From CAYLXU01 sp964388055 (GTDB taxonomy: Bacteria; Patescibacteriota; Minisyncoccia; UBA6257; JACRHW01), in the NCBI GenBank assembly GCA_964388055.1, contig CAYLXU010000038.1:1-8697 (forward strand): DNA of 8,697 nucleotides, given 5' to 3'. Positions 1 to 4,614 of this stretch are shown piece after piece. Below the pieces are notes generated by a model, which saw nothing but the letters and a program-made list of their open reading frames with translations, ran no database searches and was not told where the DNA came from. Made by a program: the position numbers and the translations under genes. The stretch's first letter is position 1. Each line of letters opens with the position of its first letter.

Positions 1-142
1 TGTGCGACAGATCTTTGGTGGATCAGCATGGGTACGGGAAGTGCGTGAAAGTGAGATGCCTGAGCTTGGCGAGGTGTGGTTTCGTCCTGACGCGGATGGT
101 GTCCTTCAATCTTGGAAGGCAAACTACGATAGCAGTGACTAA
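1..142 (+). CDS. 3' end of an unidentified gene (partial)
   Basis: Reading from base 2, an open frame gives 46 residues and ends at TAA 140-142. The visible tail contains WVREVRESEMPELGEVWF and ends NYDSSD. It is hydrophilic and acidic, with several tryptophans and no membrane segment. I do not recognise a family and the start lies outside the window. A clear rho-independent terminator follows within 15 nt, which supports this as a real gene end rather than a chance frame. Confidence 0.6.
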   Translation, partial: VRQIFGGSAWVREVRESEMPELGEVWFRPDADGVLQSWKANYDSSD

Positions 143-154
143 TTAAAAAGATAA

Positions 155-182
155 AAAACCCGTACAGCGCGGGTTTTGTTTT
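155..182 (+). terminator. Rho-independent terminator of the first gene
   Basis: AAAACCCG (155-162) pairs with CGGGTTTT (170-177) around a 7-nt loop and is followed by a T-rich stretch. It lies just after the stop at 140-142 and separates that gene from the RNA promoter at 228. Confidence 0.8.
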
Positions 183-227
183 TATCTCATTAGGGTGATT
201 CTGCCCCCACTCTTTTTATATGTGATG

Positions 228-256
228 TTGACAGATAACTATAAATAATATATGAT
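228..256 (+). promoter_or_regulatory. Near-consensus sigma70-type promoter for the structured RNA
   Basis: TTGACA (228-233), exactly 17 nt, then TATGAT (251-256). This is the strongest promoter in the window and the only one with a perfect -35. The predicted start near G263 coincides with the first base of the closing helix of the RNA. No reading frame with a plausible start and ribosome binding site follows on this strand. Confidence 0.8.
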
Positions 257-262
257 TTATTT

Positions 263-456
263 GTTCGACTTCAACAAGAGAGACGCCTCGGTTCGGTGGA
301 GCTGGTGAGGGATAAGGTAGTCACGAACCTTGTTTCTCCTCCGCGCCTGACTTACCCACGTGACGGGGACACGGTTGGTATCCATACAAGGAAACTGACC
401 CGTAGCAATCCGAACCTGAAGTTGAGCACACGGGCCTTCGCATAGGCCCTTTTTCA
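263..456 (+). ncRNA. Structured non-coding RNA of about 194 nt, class unidentified
   Basis: The region is bounded by a strong promoter (-10 at 251-256) and a terminator (432-454). By hand count it is about 56% GC over 263-449, while both flanks are AT-rich. The helices I can draw are: P1 263-273/417-427 (11 bp, two GU); P2 290-296/410-416 (7 Watson-Crick pairs); P3 310-314/379-383; P4 316-323/348-356 (8 bp, one bulge); and P5 359-362/370-373. The 7-nt loop of P5 can pair at 363-367 with 399-403, a pseudoknot. P1 ends four bases before the terminator stem, so the 5' and 3' ends are held together. I find no RNase P, tmRNA, SRP or tRNA signature bases. 6S RNA has a similar length but its single-hairpin rod does not fit. 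It could also be a leader or riboswitch for the transporter gene at 581, but that gene appears to have its own -10 at 481. Confidence 0.7.
432..454 (+). terminator. Rho-independent terminator of the structured RNA
   Basis: GGGCCT (432-437) pairs with AGGCCC (444-449) around loop TCGCAT and is followed by TTTTT, then more T after CA. It sits directly after helix P1 of the RNA and fixes the 3' end near 455. Confidence 0.85.
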
Positions 457-480
457 TTTTTTTAAAGTACGTAGTTTTTG

Positions 481-486
481 TATAAT
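481..486 (+). promoter_or_regulatory. Possible -10 element for the VIT1-like gene
   Basis: A perfect TATAAT preceded by TTTTTG lies 94 nt before the ATG at 581. There is no clear -35; position 458-463 is only T. A second, closer candidate is TAATAA at 569-574, which would make the gene near-leaderless like others here, but its -35 is also poor. I cannot choose between them. Confidence 0.35.
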
Positions 487-580
487 AAAAAAGATAGTGA
501 GATGGTAGACATAATTTTTTAGACTACACATGAAATATTTACAAAAATTATTTTATCAATCGAGATTGTAATAACCGGGT

Positions 581-1084
581 ATGCCAATAAAGGAACTTTT
601 TGTAAGTTACATAAGGAATCTTATTTTCGGGGTCGAGGATGGGCTTGTTTCGACGGTCGGACTGCTTTCTGGTATCGCAGTTGCGGGTGTGGCTCGATCG
701 GAGATTTTACTTACGGGTACTATTCTTATTTTTGTTGAGGCTTTTTCGATGGCAGTAGGAAGCTTTCTCTCAGAGCAGTCTGCTGAAGAATATACTTTGG
801 GGAGGAGTGTTTCTCCGCGTTATGCGTTTATGGATGGTGTGATTATGTTCTTCTCTTATTTTTTGGCAGGGTTCGTTTCTCTTGCTCCCTATGTATTTTT
901 TGAGGAAGGCAATGCTTTTTGGGCTTCTATTATTTTTTCTCTTGTTGCGCTTTTTTTCTTAGGTTTAATAAGCGCGAAGATGTTTCATGCGCGATTGCTG
1001 CGAAGTGGGTTGAGGATGTGTATTATCGGTGGTATTGCAATCGGGGTTGGTGTGTTTGTGGGGCAGTGGGTCGGGCATTTTTGA
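581..1084 (+). CDS. VIT1/CCC1-family divalent metal transporter
   Basis: A 167-residue integral membrane protein with about five hydrophobic segments. The N-terminus has FGVEDGLVSTVGLLSGIAVA (residues 16-35), matching the first-helix signature of the VIT1/CCC1 family, whose members move Fe2+ or Mn2+ out of the cytosol. The second family block, SMAVGSFLSEQSAEEY (56-71), matches the SMAxGxYxSxxSxxE motif. Between this block and the next helix there is only a short linker, so the long acidic metal-binding cytoplasmic domain of plant and fungal VIT1 is absent; such short versions are common in bacteria. No Shine-Dalgarno precedes the ATG. It stands alone, after the structured RNA and before a separate promoter at 1155. 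The metal is not determined by sequence. Confidence 0.85.
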   Translation: MPIKELFVSYIRNLIFGVEDGLVSTVGLLSGIAVAGVARSEILLTGTILIFVEAFSMAVGSFLSEQSAEEYTLGRSVSPRYAFMDGVIMFFSYFLAGFVSLAPYVFFEEGNAFWASIIFSLVALFFLGLISAKMFHARLLRSGLRMCIIGGIAIGVGVFVGQWVGHF

Positions 1085-1098
1085 TAAAGCATAAAAAA

Positions 1099-1123
1099 TT
1101 AGACGGTTCGTAGAGCCGTCTAA
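1099..1123. terminator. Hairpin after the VIT1-like gene; possible terminator
   Basis: TTAGACGG (1099-1106) pairs perfectly with CCGTCTAA (1116-1123) around a 9-nt loop, 14 nt after the stop. The A-run that flanks it on the left (1093-1098) becomes the U-tract only on the minus strand. On the plus strand the stem is followed by TCAGGGG. It may act weakly for the gene on its left, or stop antisense transcription. Confidence 0.5.
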
Positions 1124-1154
1124 TCAGGGGTTAGTATATACTTTTTTAGAATTT

Positions 1155-1165
1155 TGTGGTATTAT
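1155..1165 (+). promoter_or_regulatory. Extended -10 promoter of the small-protein/maf/cytochrome unit
   Basis: TGTGG then TATTAT (1160-1165), in the context ATTTTGTGGTATTATC. It is one of several copies of the TTTTGTGGTATNAT pattern in this window. No good -35 is present 17 nt upstream (TATACT). The TGG before the hexamer gives the TGn extension, which can replace a -35. Transcription should start near 1172. Confidence 0.6.
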
Positions 1166-1182
1166 CATATCGGTTCATTGTC

Positions 1183-1515
1183 ATGCCCGAGGCAGATCCG
1201 CCTTTGGTGGAAAAGGGGGTAGTGTGCGTGCTGATTCAACATCATAAGATTACGAAAGAGCATGTGCTCGAGGTAATAAGTGCTGTATGTGACTCTGGGC
1301 TTGTGAGCCCTGGCGCAGCGGATAAATATCTTCAGAATTTTGCTTGTTTTGAAACACAACGGGAGCGAATTGAGGCTGATTTTGCGAATGTGTGGGTCGC
1401 TTCGCTAAATGGGGATCTCTTAAGCGCGCCAACGCTTCAAGAACTTCTTGATACGATTAAGGGTAGGGTGAATCAGGATCGGGCATATATTGAATTTGTG
1501 GGGGTCTCTGCATGA
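1183..1515 (+). CDS. Small cytosolic protein, possibly DUF5678-like at its C-terminus
   Basis: 110 residues, no membrane segment or signal peptide. The frame is open from GTG 1156, but that codon lies inside the -10 element, so ATG 1183 is the sensible start, about 11 nt after the predicted transcription start. The C-terminal half (residues 69-108) reads NVWVASLNGDLLSAPTLQEL and ends in YIEFVG. This resembles the short W-VA-x-x-G ... EL ... V-G pattern of DUF5678-type proteins; that link is by eye only and no function is known for the family. The N-terminal half has three cysteines (15, 36, 55). The stop overlaps the maf start as ATGA, so the two are probably translationally coupled. Confidence 0.7.
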   Translation: MPEADPPLVEKGVVCVLIQHHKITKEHVLEVISAVCDSGLVSPGAADKYLQNFACFETQRERIEADFANVWVASLNGDLLSAPTLQELLDTIKGRVNQDRAYIEFVGVSA

Positions 1516-2093
1516 AGATAATTCTTGGTTCTCAATCCAAAGGACGACGAACTGTTTTAGAGGATATGGGGTTTGTGTTCGACGTGATGTCTCCAGATAT
1601 TGATGAAAAGGCTATTCGATATGAAGATCCACATGAACTTACACGTGCTCTTGCATTTGCGAAAGCAGAAGTCTTAATTCCTAAGATTTTCGAACCAGTC
1701 TTGCTCATCACGTCTGATCAGGTGGTTGTATGTAATGGACGCGTGCGTGAAAAACCAGAAAGCTATGAAGAGGCAGTGGCGTTTTTAAAAGGTCACGATA
1801 CGTTTCCATCTCAGACGGTGACTTCGGTGGTCGTGACGAATACGTGCAATGGGCGGCAAGTTTTTGGTACAGATATCGCAACCGTGTTCTTTTTTCCCAT
1901 TCCTGATGAAGTGATAGATGCGTATATACAGACCGGAGATGCATTTGTGCAGGCAGGCGGATTTGATCACAATCATGAATTGTTGAAGCCCTATGTAAAA
2001 CGTATTGACGGAGAACCGGAGAGTGTTACAGGGTTACCGAAAGCGCTTACATTGGATTTGGTACAAAAGGCGTTGTTGGTGAGCCTAGAATAG
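1512..2093 (+). CDS. maf: Maf/HAM1-fold nucleoside triphosphate pyrophosphatase
   Basis: 193 residues, the normal Maf length. Maf proteins hydrolyse dTTP/UTP or modified nucleotides to the monophosphate and pyrophosphate in the cytosol, a house-cleaning role. The N-terminal phosphate-binding block is ILGSQSKGRRTVLEDMG (residues 4-20) with S7, S9, R12 and R13 conserved. SDQVV (68-72) carries the catalytic aspartate and REKP (79-82) the conserved EKP. GEPESVTGLPK (167-177) matches the C-terminal GLP motif. The start codon overlaps the upstream stop by 4 nt. The next gene starts 18 nt after its stop behind a good ribosome binding site, so it is the middle of a three-gene unit. Which of the two Maf substrate groups it belongs to is not clear. 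Confidence 0.92.
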   Translation: MKIILGSQSKGRRTVLEDMGFVFDVMSPDIDEKAIRYEDPHELTRALAFAKAEVLIPKIFEPVLLITSDQVVVCNGRVREKPESYEEAVAFLKGHDTFPSQTVTSVVVTNTCNGRQVFGTDIATVFFFPIPDEVIDAYIQTGDAFVQAGGFDHNHELLKPYVKRIDGEPESVTGLPKALTLDLVQKALLVSLE

Positions 2094-2096
2094 GAA

Positions 2097-2104
2097 GGGG
2101 GTGA
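2097..2104 (+). promoter_or_regulatory. Ribosome binding site of the cytochrome gene
   Basis: GGGGGTGA differs from the ideal GGAGGTGA by one base and ends 7 nt before ATG 2112. It starts just after the maf stop, so the cytochrome is translated from the same message but initiated independently. Confidence 0.6.
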
Positions 2105-2111
2105 AAGCAGG

Positions 2112-2450
2112 ATGAGACGATATACATTGTTTGGAGTCGTGTTCGCTTTCTTGCTCTTTTTTGCGTCTTTTGTGCGTGGAGAGGAAAAAGTGGGCGCGTG
2201 TCCTCCTGATCAGCTTGTATTTTCCGCGAAGCCAGGAAATGTGACGTTCAAGCACAAAATTCATGCGGATCGAGCTCAGTCGTGTACGGTGTGCCATGAT
2301 GGCATATTCCCAAAAGATGCAAAGGCGCCATTGAACTACAAGCCCCATCTAAAAGCAGAGGCACATAAAATTTCTTGTGCCGCATGTCATGTAGCAGATG
2401 GCACCTCCTTCCCTTCCAAAGGAAGTTGTATGAAATGTCATACAAAGTAG
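2112..2450 (+). CDS. Secreted triheme c-type cytochrome (cytochrome c7-like)
   Basis: 112 residues. The N-terminus is a signal peptide: MRRYTLF, then a hydrophobic stretch to about residue 19 and VRGEE. The mature part has exactly three CXXCH heme-binding motifs: CTVCH (58-62), CAACH (89-93) and CMKCH (106-110). Four further histidines (48, 51, 79, 85) are available as distal ligands. FKHKIHAD (46-53) resembles the first-ligand block of cytochrome c3/c7. Proteins of this class carry electrons outside the cytoplasmic membrane with bis-histidine hemes at low potential. It is the last gene of the maf unit and is followed by a strong terminator. No heme attachment genes (CcsBA, Ccm) and no redox partner are in the window. 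One extra cysteine (30) lies outside the heme motifs. Confidence 0.88.
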   Translation: MRRYTLFGVVFAFLLFFASFVRGEEKVGACPPDQLVFSAKPGNVTFKHKIHADRAQSCTVCHDGIFPKDAKAPLNYKPHLKAEAHKISCAACHVADGTSFPSKGSCMKCHTK

Positions 2451-2458
2451 ACACATAC

Positions 2459-2490
2459 ACAACCGGTGATGCCGGTTGTTTTTGTTTTTT
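2459..2490 (+). terminator. Rho-independent terminator after the cytochrome gene
   Basis: ACAACCGG (2459-2466) pairs with CCGGTTGT (2472-2479) around loop TGATG and is followed by TTTTGTTTTTT. The T-tract runs straight into the next promoter element at 2491. Confidence 0.9.
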
Positions 2491-2500
2491 GTGGTATCAT
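2490..2500 (+). promoter_or_regulatory. Extended -10 promoter of the small membrane protein gene
   Basis: TGTGG then TATCAT (2495-2500), in the context TTTTTTGTGGTATCAT. The -35 position falls inside the terminator hairpin and is not a match, so the element relies on the extended -10. Only 9 nt separate the hexamer from ATG 2510, so the message should be essentially leaderless. Confidence 0.6.
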
Positions 2501-2509
2501 ATAACTATT

Positions 2510-2641
2510 ATGATGAACTATTTTGGCGGGAGCGGAATGATGGGGGGATTTGGCTCTCTCATGTTCCTTACGTGGCTCGTCTGGACTGTGGTGGGGGTTC
2601 TTGCCATTGTCTGGCTCTGGCAACATATTAACAAAAAGTAG
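2510..2641 (+). CDS. Small single-span membrane protein, 43 residues
   Basis: The N-terminus is rich in Met and Gly (MMNYFGGSGMMGGFGS), followed by one long hydrophobic segment (about residues 17-38) and a basic end HINKK. The frame is open further upstream into the cytochrome gene, but the promoter at 2490-2500 and the terminator before it make ATG 2510 (or 2513) the start. There is no Shine-Dalgarno. The function is not known; the shape suits a small membrane-embedded subunit or regulator. It has its own terminator (2691-2723), so it is a stand-alone unit between the cytochrome and uppP. Confidence 0.65.
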   Translation: MMNYFGGSGMMGGFGSLMFLTWLVWTVVGVLAIVWLWQHINKK

Positions 2642-2690
2642 AAAATACATTCTTTCCACTTTTTATAGGTAGAGGGTTTAGAAATACCCA

Positions 2691-2723
2691 ACACGTCGTT
2701 GCAAAGACGGCGTGTTTTTTTTT
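2691..2723 (+). terminator. Rho-independent terminator before uppP
   Basis: ACACGTCGT (2691-2699) pairs over 9 bp with ACGGCGTGT (2707-2715, one GU) around a 7-nt loop. Eight further T residues follow. It ends the small membrane protein unit, and the uppP promoter begins within 8 nt. Confidence 0.9.
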
Positions 2724-2729
2724 AAATTT

Positions 2730-2740
2730 TGTGGAATGAT
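2730..2740 (+). promoter_or_regulatory. Extended -10 promoter of uppP
   Basis: TGTGG then AATGAT (2735-2740), in the context AATTTTGTGGAATGAT. It is a weaker copy of the recurrent pattern with no visible -35. The hexamer ends 11 nt before ATG 2752, giving a predicted leader of about 5 nt. Confidence 0.5.
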
Positions 2741-2751
2741 TAAGAAAAGAT

Positions 2752-3528
2752 ATGGATATTTTTCAGCTTATTATTTTGGGGATAGTTGAGGGGTTTACGG
2801 AGTTTCTTCCCATTTCTTCAACAGCCCACCTTATTCTCACGTCCCGCCTGCTTGGTCTCCACGAATCCGAGTTTTTGAAAAGTTTTACGATCGCAATTCA
2901 GTTGGGGGCAATATTCGCAGTGGTTCTCCTCTATGCGCGTAGACTTGTTGTGGATTGGGAGATGAATAAGCGGGTGCTTGTTGCATTTCTTCCAACCGCT
3001 GTTATTGGATTTGGGCTCTATAAAATAATTAAGGGGATTTTTTTTGAGAATATCGGGGTTATTATATTGGCGCTTTTTGTTGGAGGAGTTTTTCTTATCC
3101 TTTTTGAACGTTTTTATAAGGGGCATGATGAGAAGGGGGGTACGGAAGTTGTCTCTTATACACAAGCTTTTTTAATAGGATGTGCACAGGCATGTGCGGT
3201 TGTCCCGGGGGTCTCACGGGCCGGAGCGACAATAGTGGGGGGGATGTTGTTGGGAGTTCCGAGGAAGGCTATTGTGGAATTTTCGTTTCTTCTTGCCATT
3301 CCTACCATGGCTGCGGCAACTGGATATGATTTACTGAAGAGTGGTGATGGATTCACTCCAGATCAATTTTCACTTCTTGCGATTGGATTTGTTTTTTCCT
3401 TTTTCTTTGCTCTATTGGGGGTGCGTTTTTTCCTTCATTATATTCAGCACAAATCATTTATCGGGTTTGGGGTTTATAGAATAGCGATATCTTTCATCCT
3501 TGGCGTTTATTTACTGTTTTGGTCCTAA
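2752..3528 (+). CDS. uppP: Undecaprenyl-diphosphatase (UppP/BacA)
   Basis: 258 residues, close to the usual family length. UppP is a polytopic membrane enzyme that removes a phosphate from undecaprenyl pyrophosphate, recycling the lipid carrier for peptidoglycan and other envelope polymers; extra copies give bacitracin resistance. The first signature, EGFTEFLPISSTAHL (residues 13-27), holds the conserved glutamates E13 and E17, S23 and H26. The second, PGVSRAG (152-158), holds the essential arginine R156. The rest is hydrophobic with about seven to eight spans, as expected. No Shine-Dalgarno precedes the ATG and the predicted leader is about 5 nt. It stands alone; the stop codon lies inside a weak terminator stem. 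Confidence 0.96.
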   Translation: MDIFQLIILGIVEGFTEFLPISSTAHLILTSRLLGLHESEFLKSFTIAIQLGAIFAVVLLYARRLVVDWEMNKRVLVAFLPTAVIGFGLYKIIKGIFFENIGVIILALFVGGVFLILFERFYKGHDEKGGTEVVSYTQAFLIGCAQACAVVPGVSRAGATIVGGMLLGVPRKAIVEFSFLLAIPTMAAATGYDLLKSGDGFTPDQFSLLAIGFVFSFFFALLGVRFFLHYIQHKSFIGFGVYRIAISFILGVYLLFWS

Positions 3529-3547
3529 GAGATGTTTTAGGGTTTTT
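3523..3547 (+). terminator. Probable weak terminator overlapping the uppP stop
   Basis: TCCTAA (3523-3528) pairs with TTAGGG (3537-3542, one GU) around an 8-nt loop, followed by five T. The first strand contains the TAA stop of uppP. The stem is short, so termination may be partial. Confidence 0.5.
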
Positions 3548-3560
3548 GAATTACAATAAA

Positions 3561-3589
3561 TTGACTTTATACAAATTCTGTGATATCAT
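3561..3589 (+). promoter_or_regulatory. Promoter of the KH-like protein gene
   Basis: TTGACT (3561-3566), exactly 17 nt, then TATCAT (3584-3589) with TGA directly before the hexamer. Both a good -35 and an extended -10 are present. The predicted start is near 3596. Confidence 0.7.
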
Positions 3590-3604
3590 TAAAGAAGCAT
3601 GAAT

Positions 3605-3612
3605 GGAGGTGG
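3605..3612 (+). promoter_or_regulatory. Ribosome binding site that favours a TTG start
   Basis: GGAGGTGG lies 5 nt before TTG 3618. The alternative ATG 3603 overlaps this site, so it cannot use it. The site is the main reason to place the start at 3618. Confidence 0.65.
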
Positions 3613-3617
3613 TTGGA

Positions 3618-3884
3618 TTGAACAAGAAACAGAGACGTTGGTTTCTCGAGGTTCTTAAGGGACTTGTGAAGAAGCCGGACGAAGTAGGATTCAAGATTGG
3701 TACAGGGCTTTTTGGTCTCGATATTGTGCTCGTGGTTGCTCCTCTAGACGAGGAGAGGTTTACCACAGAGGTTATTGAGGCGCTGAAAATCCTGGTGCGG
3801 AACGTTACCGGAGAGGAATTGCCCATGATTCATTTTGAAGGGAAAGAGGCATACACTCTTCGAGAGCTTGTGCAGTTTATGTAA
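3618..3884 (+). CDS. Small KhpA-like protein with a degenerate KH domain
   Basis: 88 residues from TTG 3618, chosen because GGAGGTGG sits 5 nt upstream; ATG 3603 would add five residues. The pattern FLEVLKGLVKKPDEVGFK (residues 9-26), then a hydrophobic strand ending VAPLDEE, then EALKILVRNVTGEE, follows the layout of KhpA/YlqC, the small bacterial RNA-binding KH protein (V-x-x-LVxxPDEVxV ... VAPxD ... ALRTLV). The GKxIGKxG loop that contacts RNA is missing; EERFTTEVIEALK takes its place. So the fold is inferred by eye and RNA binding is doubtful. It has its own promoter (3561-3589) and terminator (3906-3938), so it is a single-gene unit. An unrelated small RNA-free fold is possible. Confidence 0.6.
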   Translation: MNKKQRRWFLEVLKGLVKKPDEVGFKIGTGLFGLDIVLVVAPLDEERFTTEVIEALKILVRNVTGEELPMIHFEGKEAYTLRELVQFM

Positions 3885-3905
3885 AAGCGGCGAGAATGTC
3901 GCAGA

Positions 3906-3938
3906 CTCTAGAAAACTTCTAGAGCTTTTTTGTTTTTG
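3906..3938 (+). terminator. Rho-independent terminator after the KH-like gene
   Basis: CTCTAGAA (3906-3913) pairs perfectly with TTCTAGAG (3917-3924) around a 3-nt loop, followed by CTTTTTTGTTTTT. A weaker hairpin (3887-3902) precedes it. Confidence 0.88.
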
Positions 3939-3944
3939 GATGCT

Positions 3945-3953
3945 TGATAGAAT
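3945..3953 (+). promoter_or_regulatory. Extended -10 promoter of the M15 peptidase gene
   Basis: TGA then TAGAAT (3948-3953). The -35 position is only CTTTTT within the terminator tail. The hexamer ends 8 nt before ATG 3962, so the message would be almost leaderless. The TTG at 3944 overlaps this element and is rejected as a start. Confidence 0.5.
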
Positions 3954-3961
3954 ACAAACAT

Positions 3962-4537
3962 ATGCAAGAAAGCGAACTAATTATTGACAGCAATCTTTCT
4001 CCGGAAGAGGCATTGCTTCAAAACCCGCGATGTGTAGCGCCAAGAGAGATAATTGATTGCCTTGTTTTGTTACAGCTGCGTTATTGGTCGTTTGATGGAA
4101 GAGTGCATCAGGGTCAGATGGTTATTGATAAAGAGGTTGCTCAAGATGTTGAAGAGACTTTTAATACTTTGTATGCATTACGGTTTCCTATTGCCTCGAT
4201 CGTTCCCGTTGCTCATCCAAAGATCGGTTGGGATGACGATGCTTCAATGAATATGAATAATACCTCCGCCTTTAATTATCGTCCTATTACCGGAGATGGG
4301 TTGTGGCGTCTCTCATATCATGCGTATGGATTGGCGATTGATATTAATCCACTCTTGAATCCTTACATTAAAGGGGAAGATGTAAGGCCCAAGGGGGCGG
4401 TTTACGATATGACTCGCTCAGGAACTATTGTGGATGGAGGCGATGTGGTTCAGGTGTTTGAGGGAAAGGGGTGGGTATGGGGAGGGCGTTTCAAATCGCT
4501 TAAGGACTATCAGCATTTTGAAAAGCACCTCGTATAG
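3962..4537 (+). CDS. M15-family peptidoglycan peptidase (VanY / L-Ala-D-Glu peptidase type)
   Basis: 191 residues from ATG 3962. The core holds SYHAYGLAIDINP (residues 118-130), matching the M15 zinc motif SxHxxGxAxD with H120 and D127 as ligands. WVWGGRFKSLKDYQHFE (171-187) supplies the third ligand H185 and the usual W-GG-x-F/W ... D-x-x-HFE block. SAFNYRPITG (102-111) is the conserved substrate-side strand. Enzymes of this kind cut peptide bonds in the peptidoglycan stem peptide. The layout is closest to the M15C (endolysin/CwlK-type) branch. No signal peptide or membrane anchor is visible, even if the start is moved to TTG 3944, so it is either cytosolic (recycling) or exported another way. 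It is alone between its promoter and the DsbA-like gene; I see no terminator after it. Confidence 0.88.
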   Translation: MQESELIIDSNLSPEEALLQNPRCVAPREIIDCLVLLQLRYWSFDGRVHQGQMVIDKEVAQDVEETFNTLYALRFPIASIVPVAHPKIGWDDDASMNMNNTSAFNYRPITGDGLWRLSYHAYGLAIDINPLLNPYIKGEDVRPKGAVYDMTRSGTIVDGGDVVQVFEGKGWVWGGRFKSLKDYQHFEKHLV

Positions 4538-4583
4538 GGTAGTGACCTTGGTGTGATCCGTTTCTTGTTTCTTATTTTTTAGA

Positions 4584-4589
4584 TATAAT
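4584..4589 (+). promoter_or_regulatory. Possible upstream -10 before the DsbA-like gene
   Basis: TATAAT with TTTCTT (4561-4566) exactly 17 nt upstream. It lies 62 nt before ATG 4652 and would be a second, weaker promoter ahead of the one at 4615-4643. It may be a chance match in an AT-rich stretch. Confidence 0.3.
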
Positions 4590-4614
4590 TTGGAAAGCTG
4601 AGAGCGGAAGAATA

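Noticed and set aside
263..456. Assignment of the RNA as RNase P, tmRNA, SRP RNA, 6S RNA or a manganese (yybP-ykoY) riboswitch
   Set aside because: None of the invariant bases I know for the first three are present. The branched fold does not match the 6S rod. Despite the metal transporter downstream, the yybP-ykoY core motifs are not visible and a separate -10 lies between.
257..457. Minus-strand open frame of 66 codons over the RNA region
   Set aside because: It is the complement of the structured RNA. It starts in the terminator stem, has no ribosome binding site and no recognisable protein features, and the plus-strand promoter and terminator explain the region better.
1156..1182. GTG 1156 as start of the small protein before maf
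   Set aside because: The codon lies inside the extended -10 element, so it would not be transcribed from that promoter. ATG 1183 fits.
2375..2509. Upstream extension of the 43-residue membrane protein into the cytochrome gene
   Set aside because: The extension reads through a strong terminator and a promoter and is only the out-of-frame shadow of the cytochrome.
2818..3165. Minus-strand frame of 115 codons within uppP, and other long antisense frames (e.g. 6148-6501, 7443-7775)
   Set aside because: They lie wholly or largely opposite well-supported genes, show no family motifs and have low-complexity or basic compositions typical of antisense shadows.
3944..3961. TTG 3944 as start of the M15 peptidase
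   Set aside because: It overlaps the -10 TAGAAT and has no ribosome binding site. ATG 3962 is 8 nt after the hexamer, as for other genes here.
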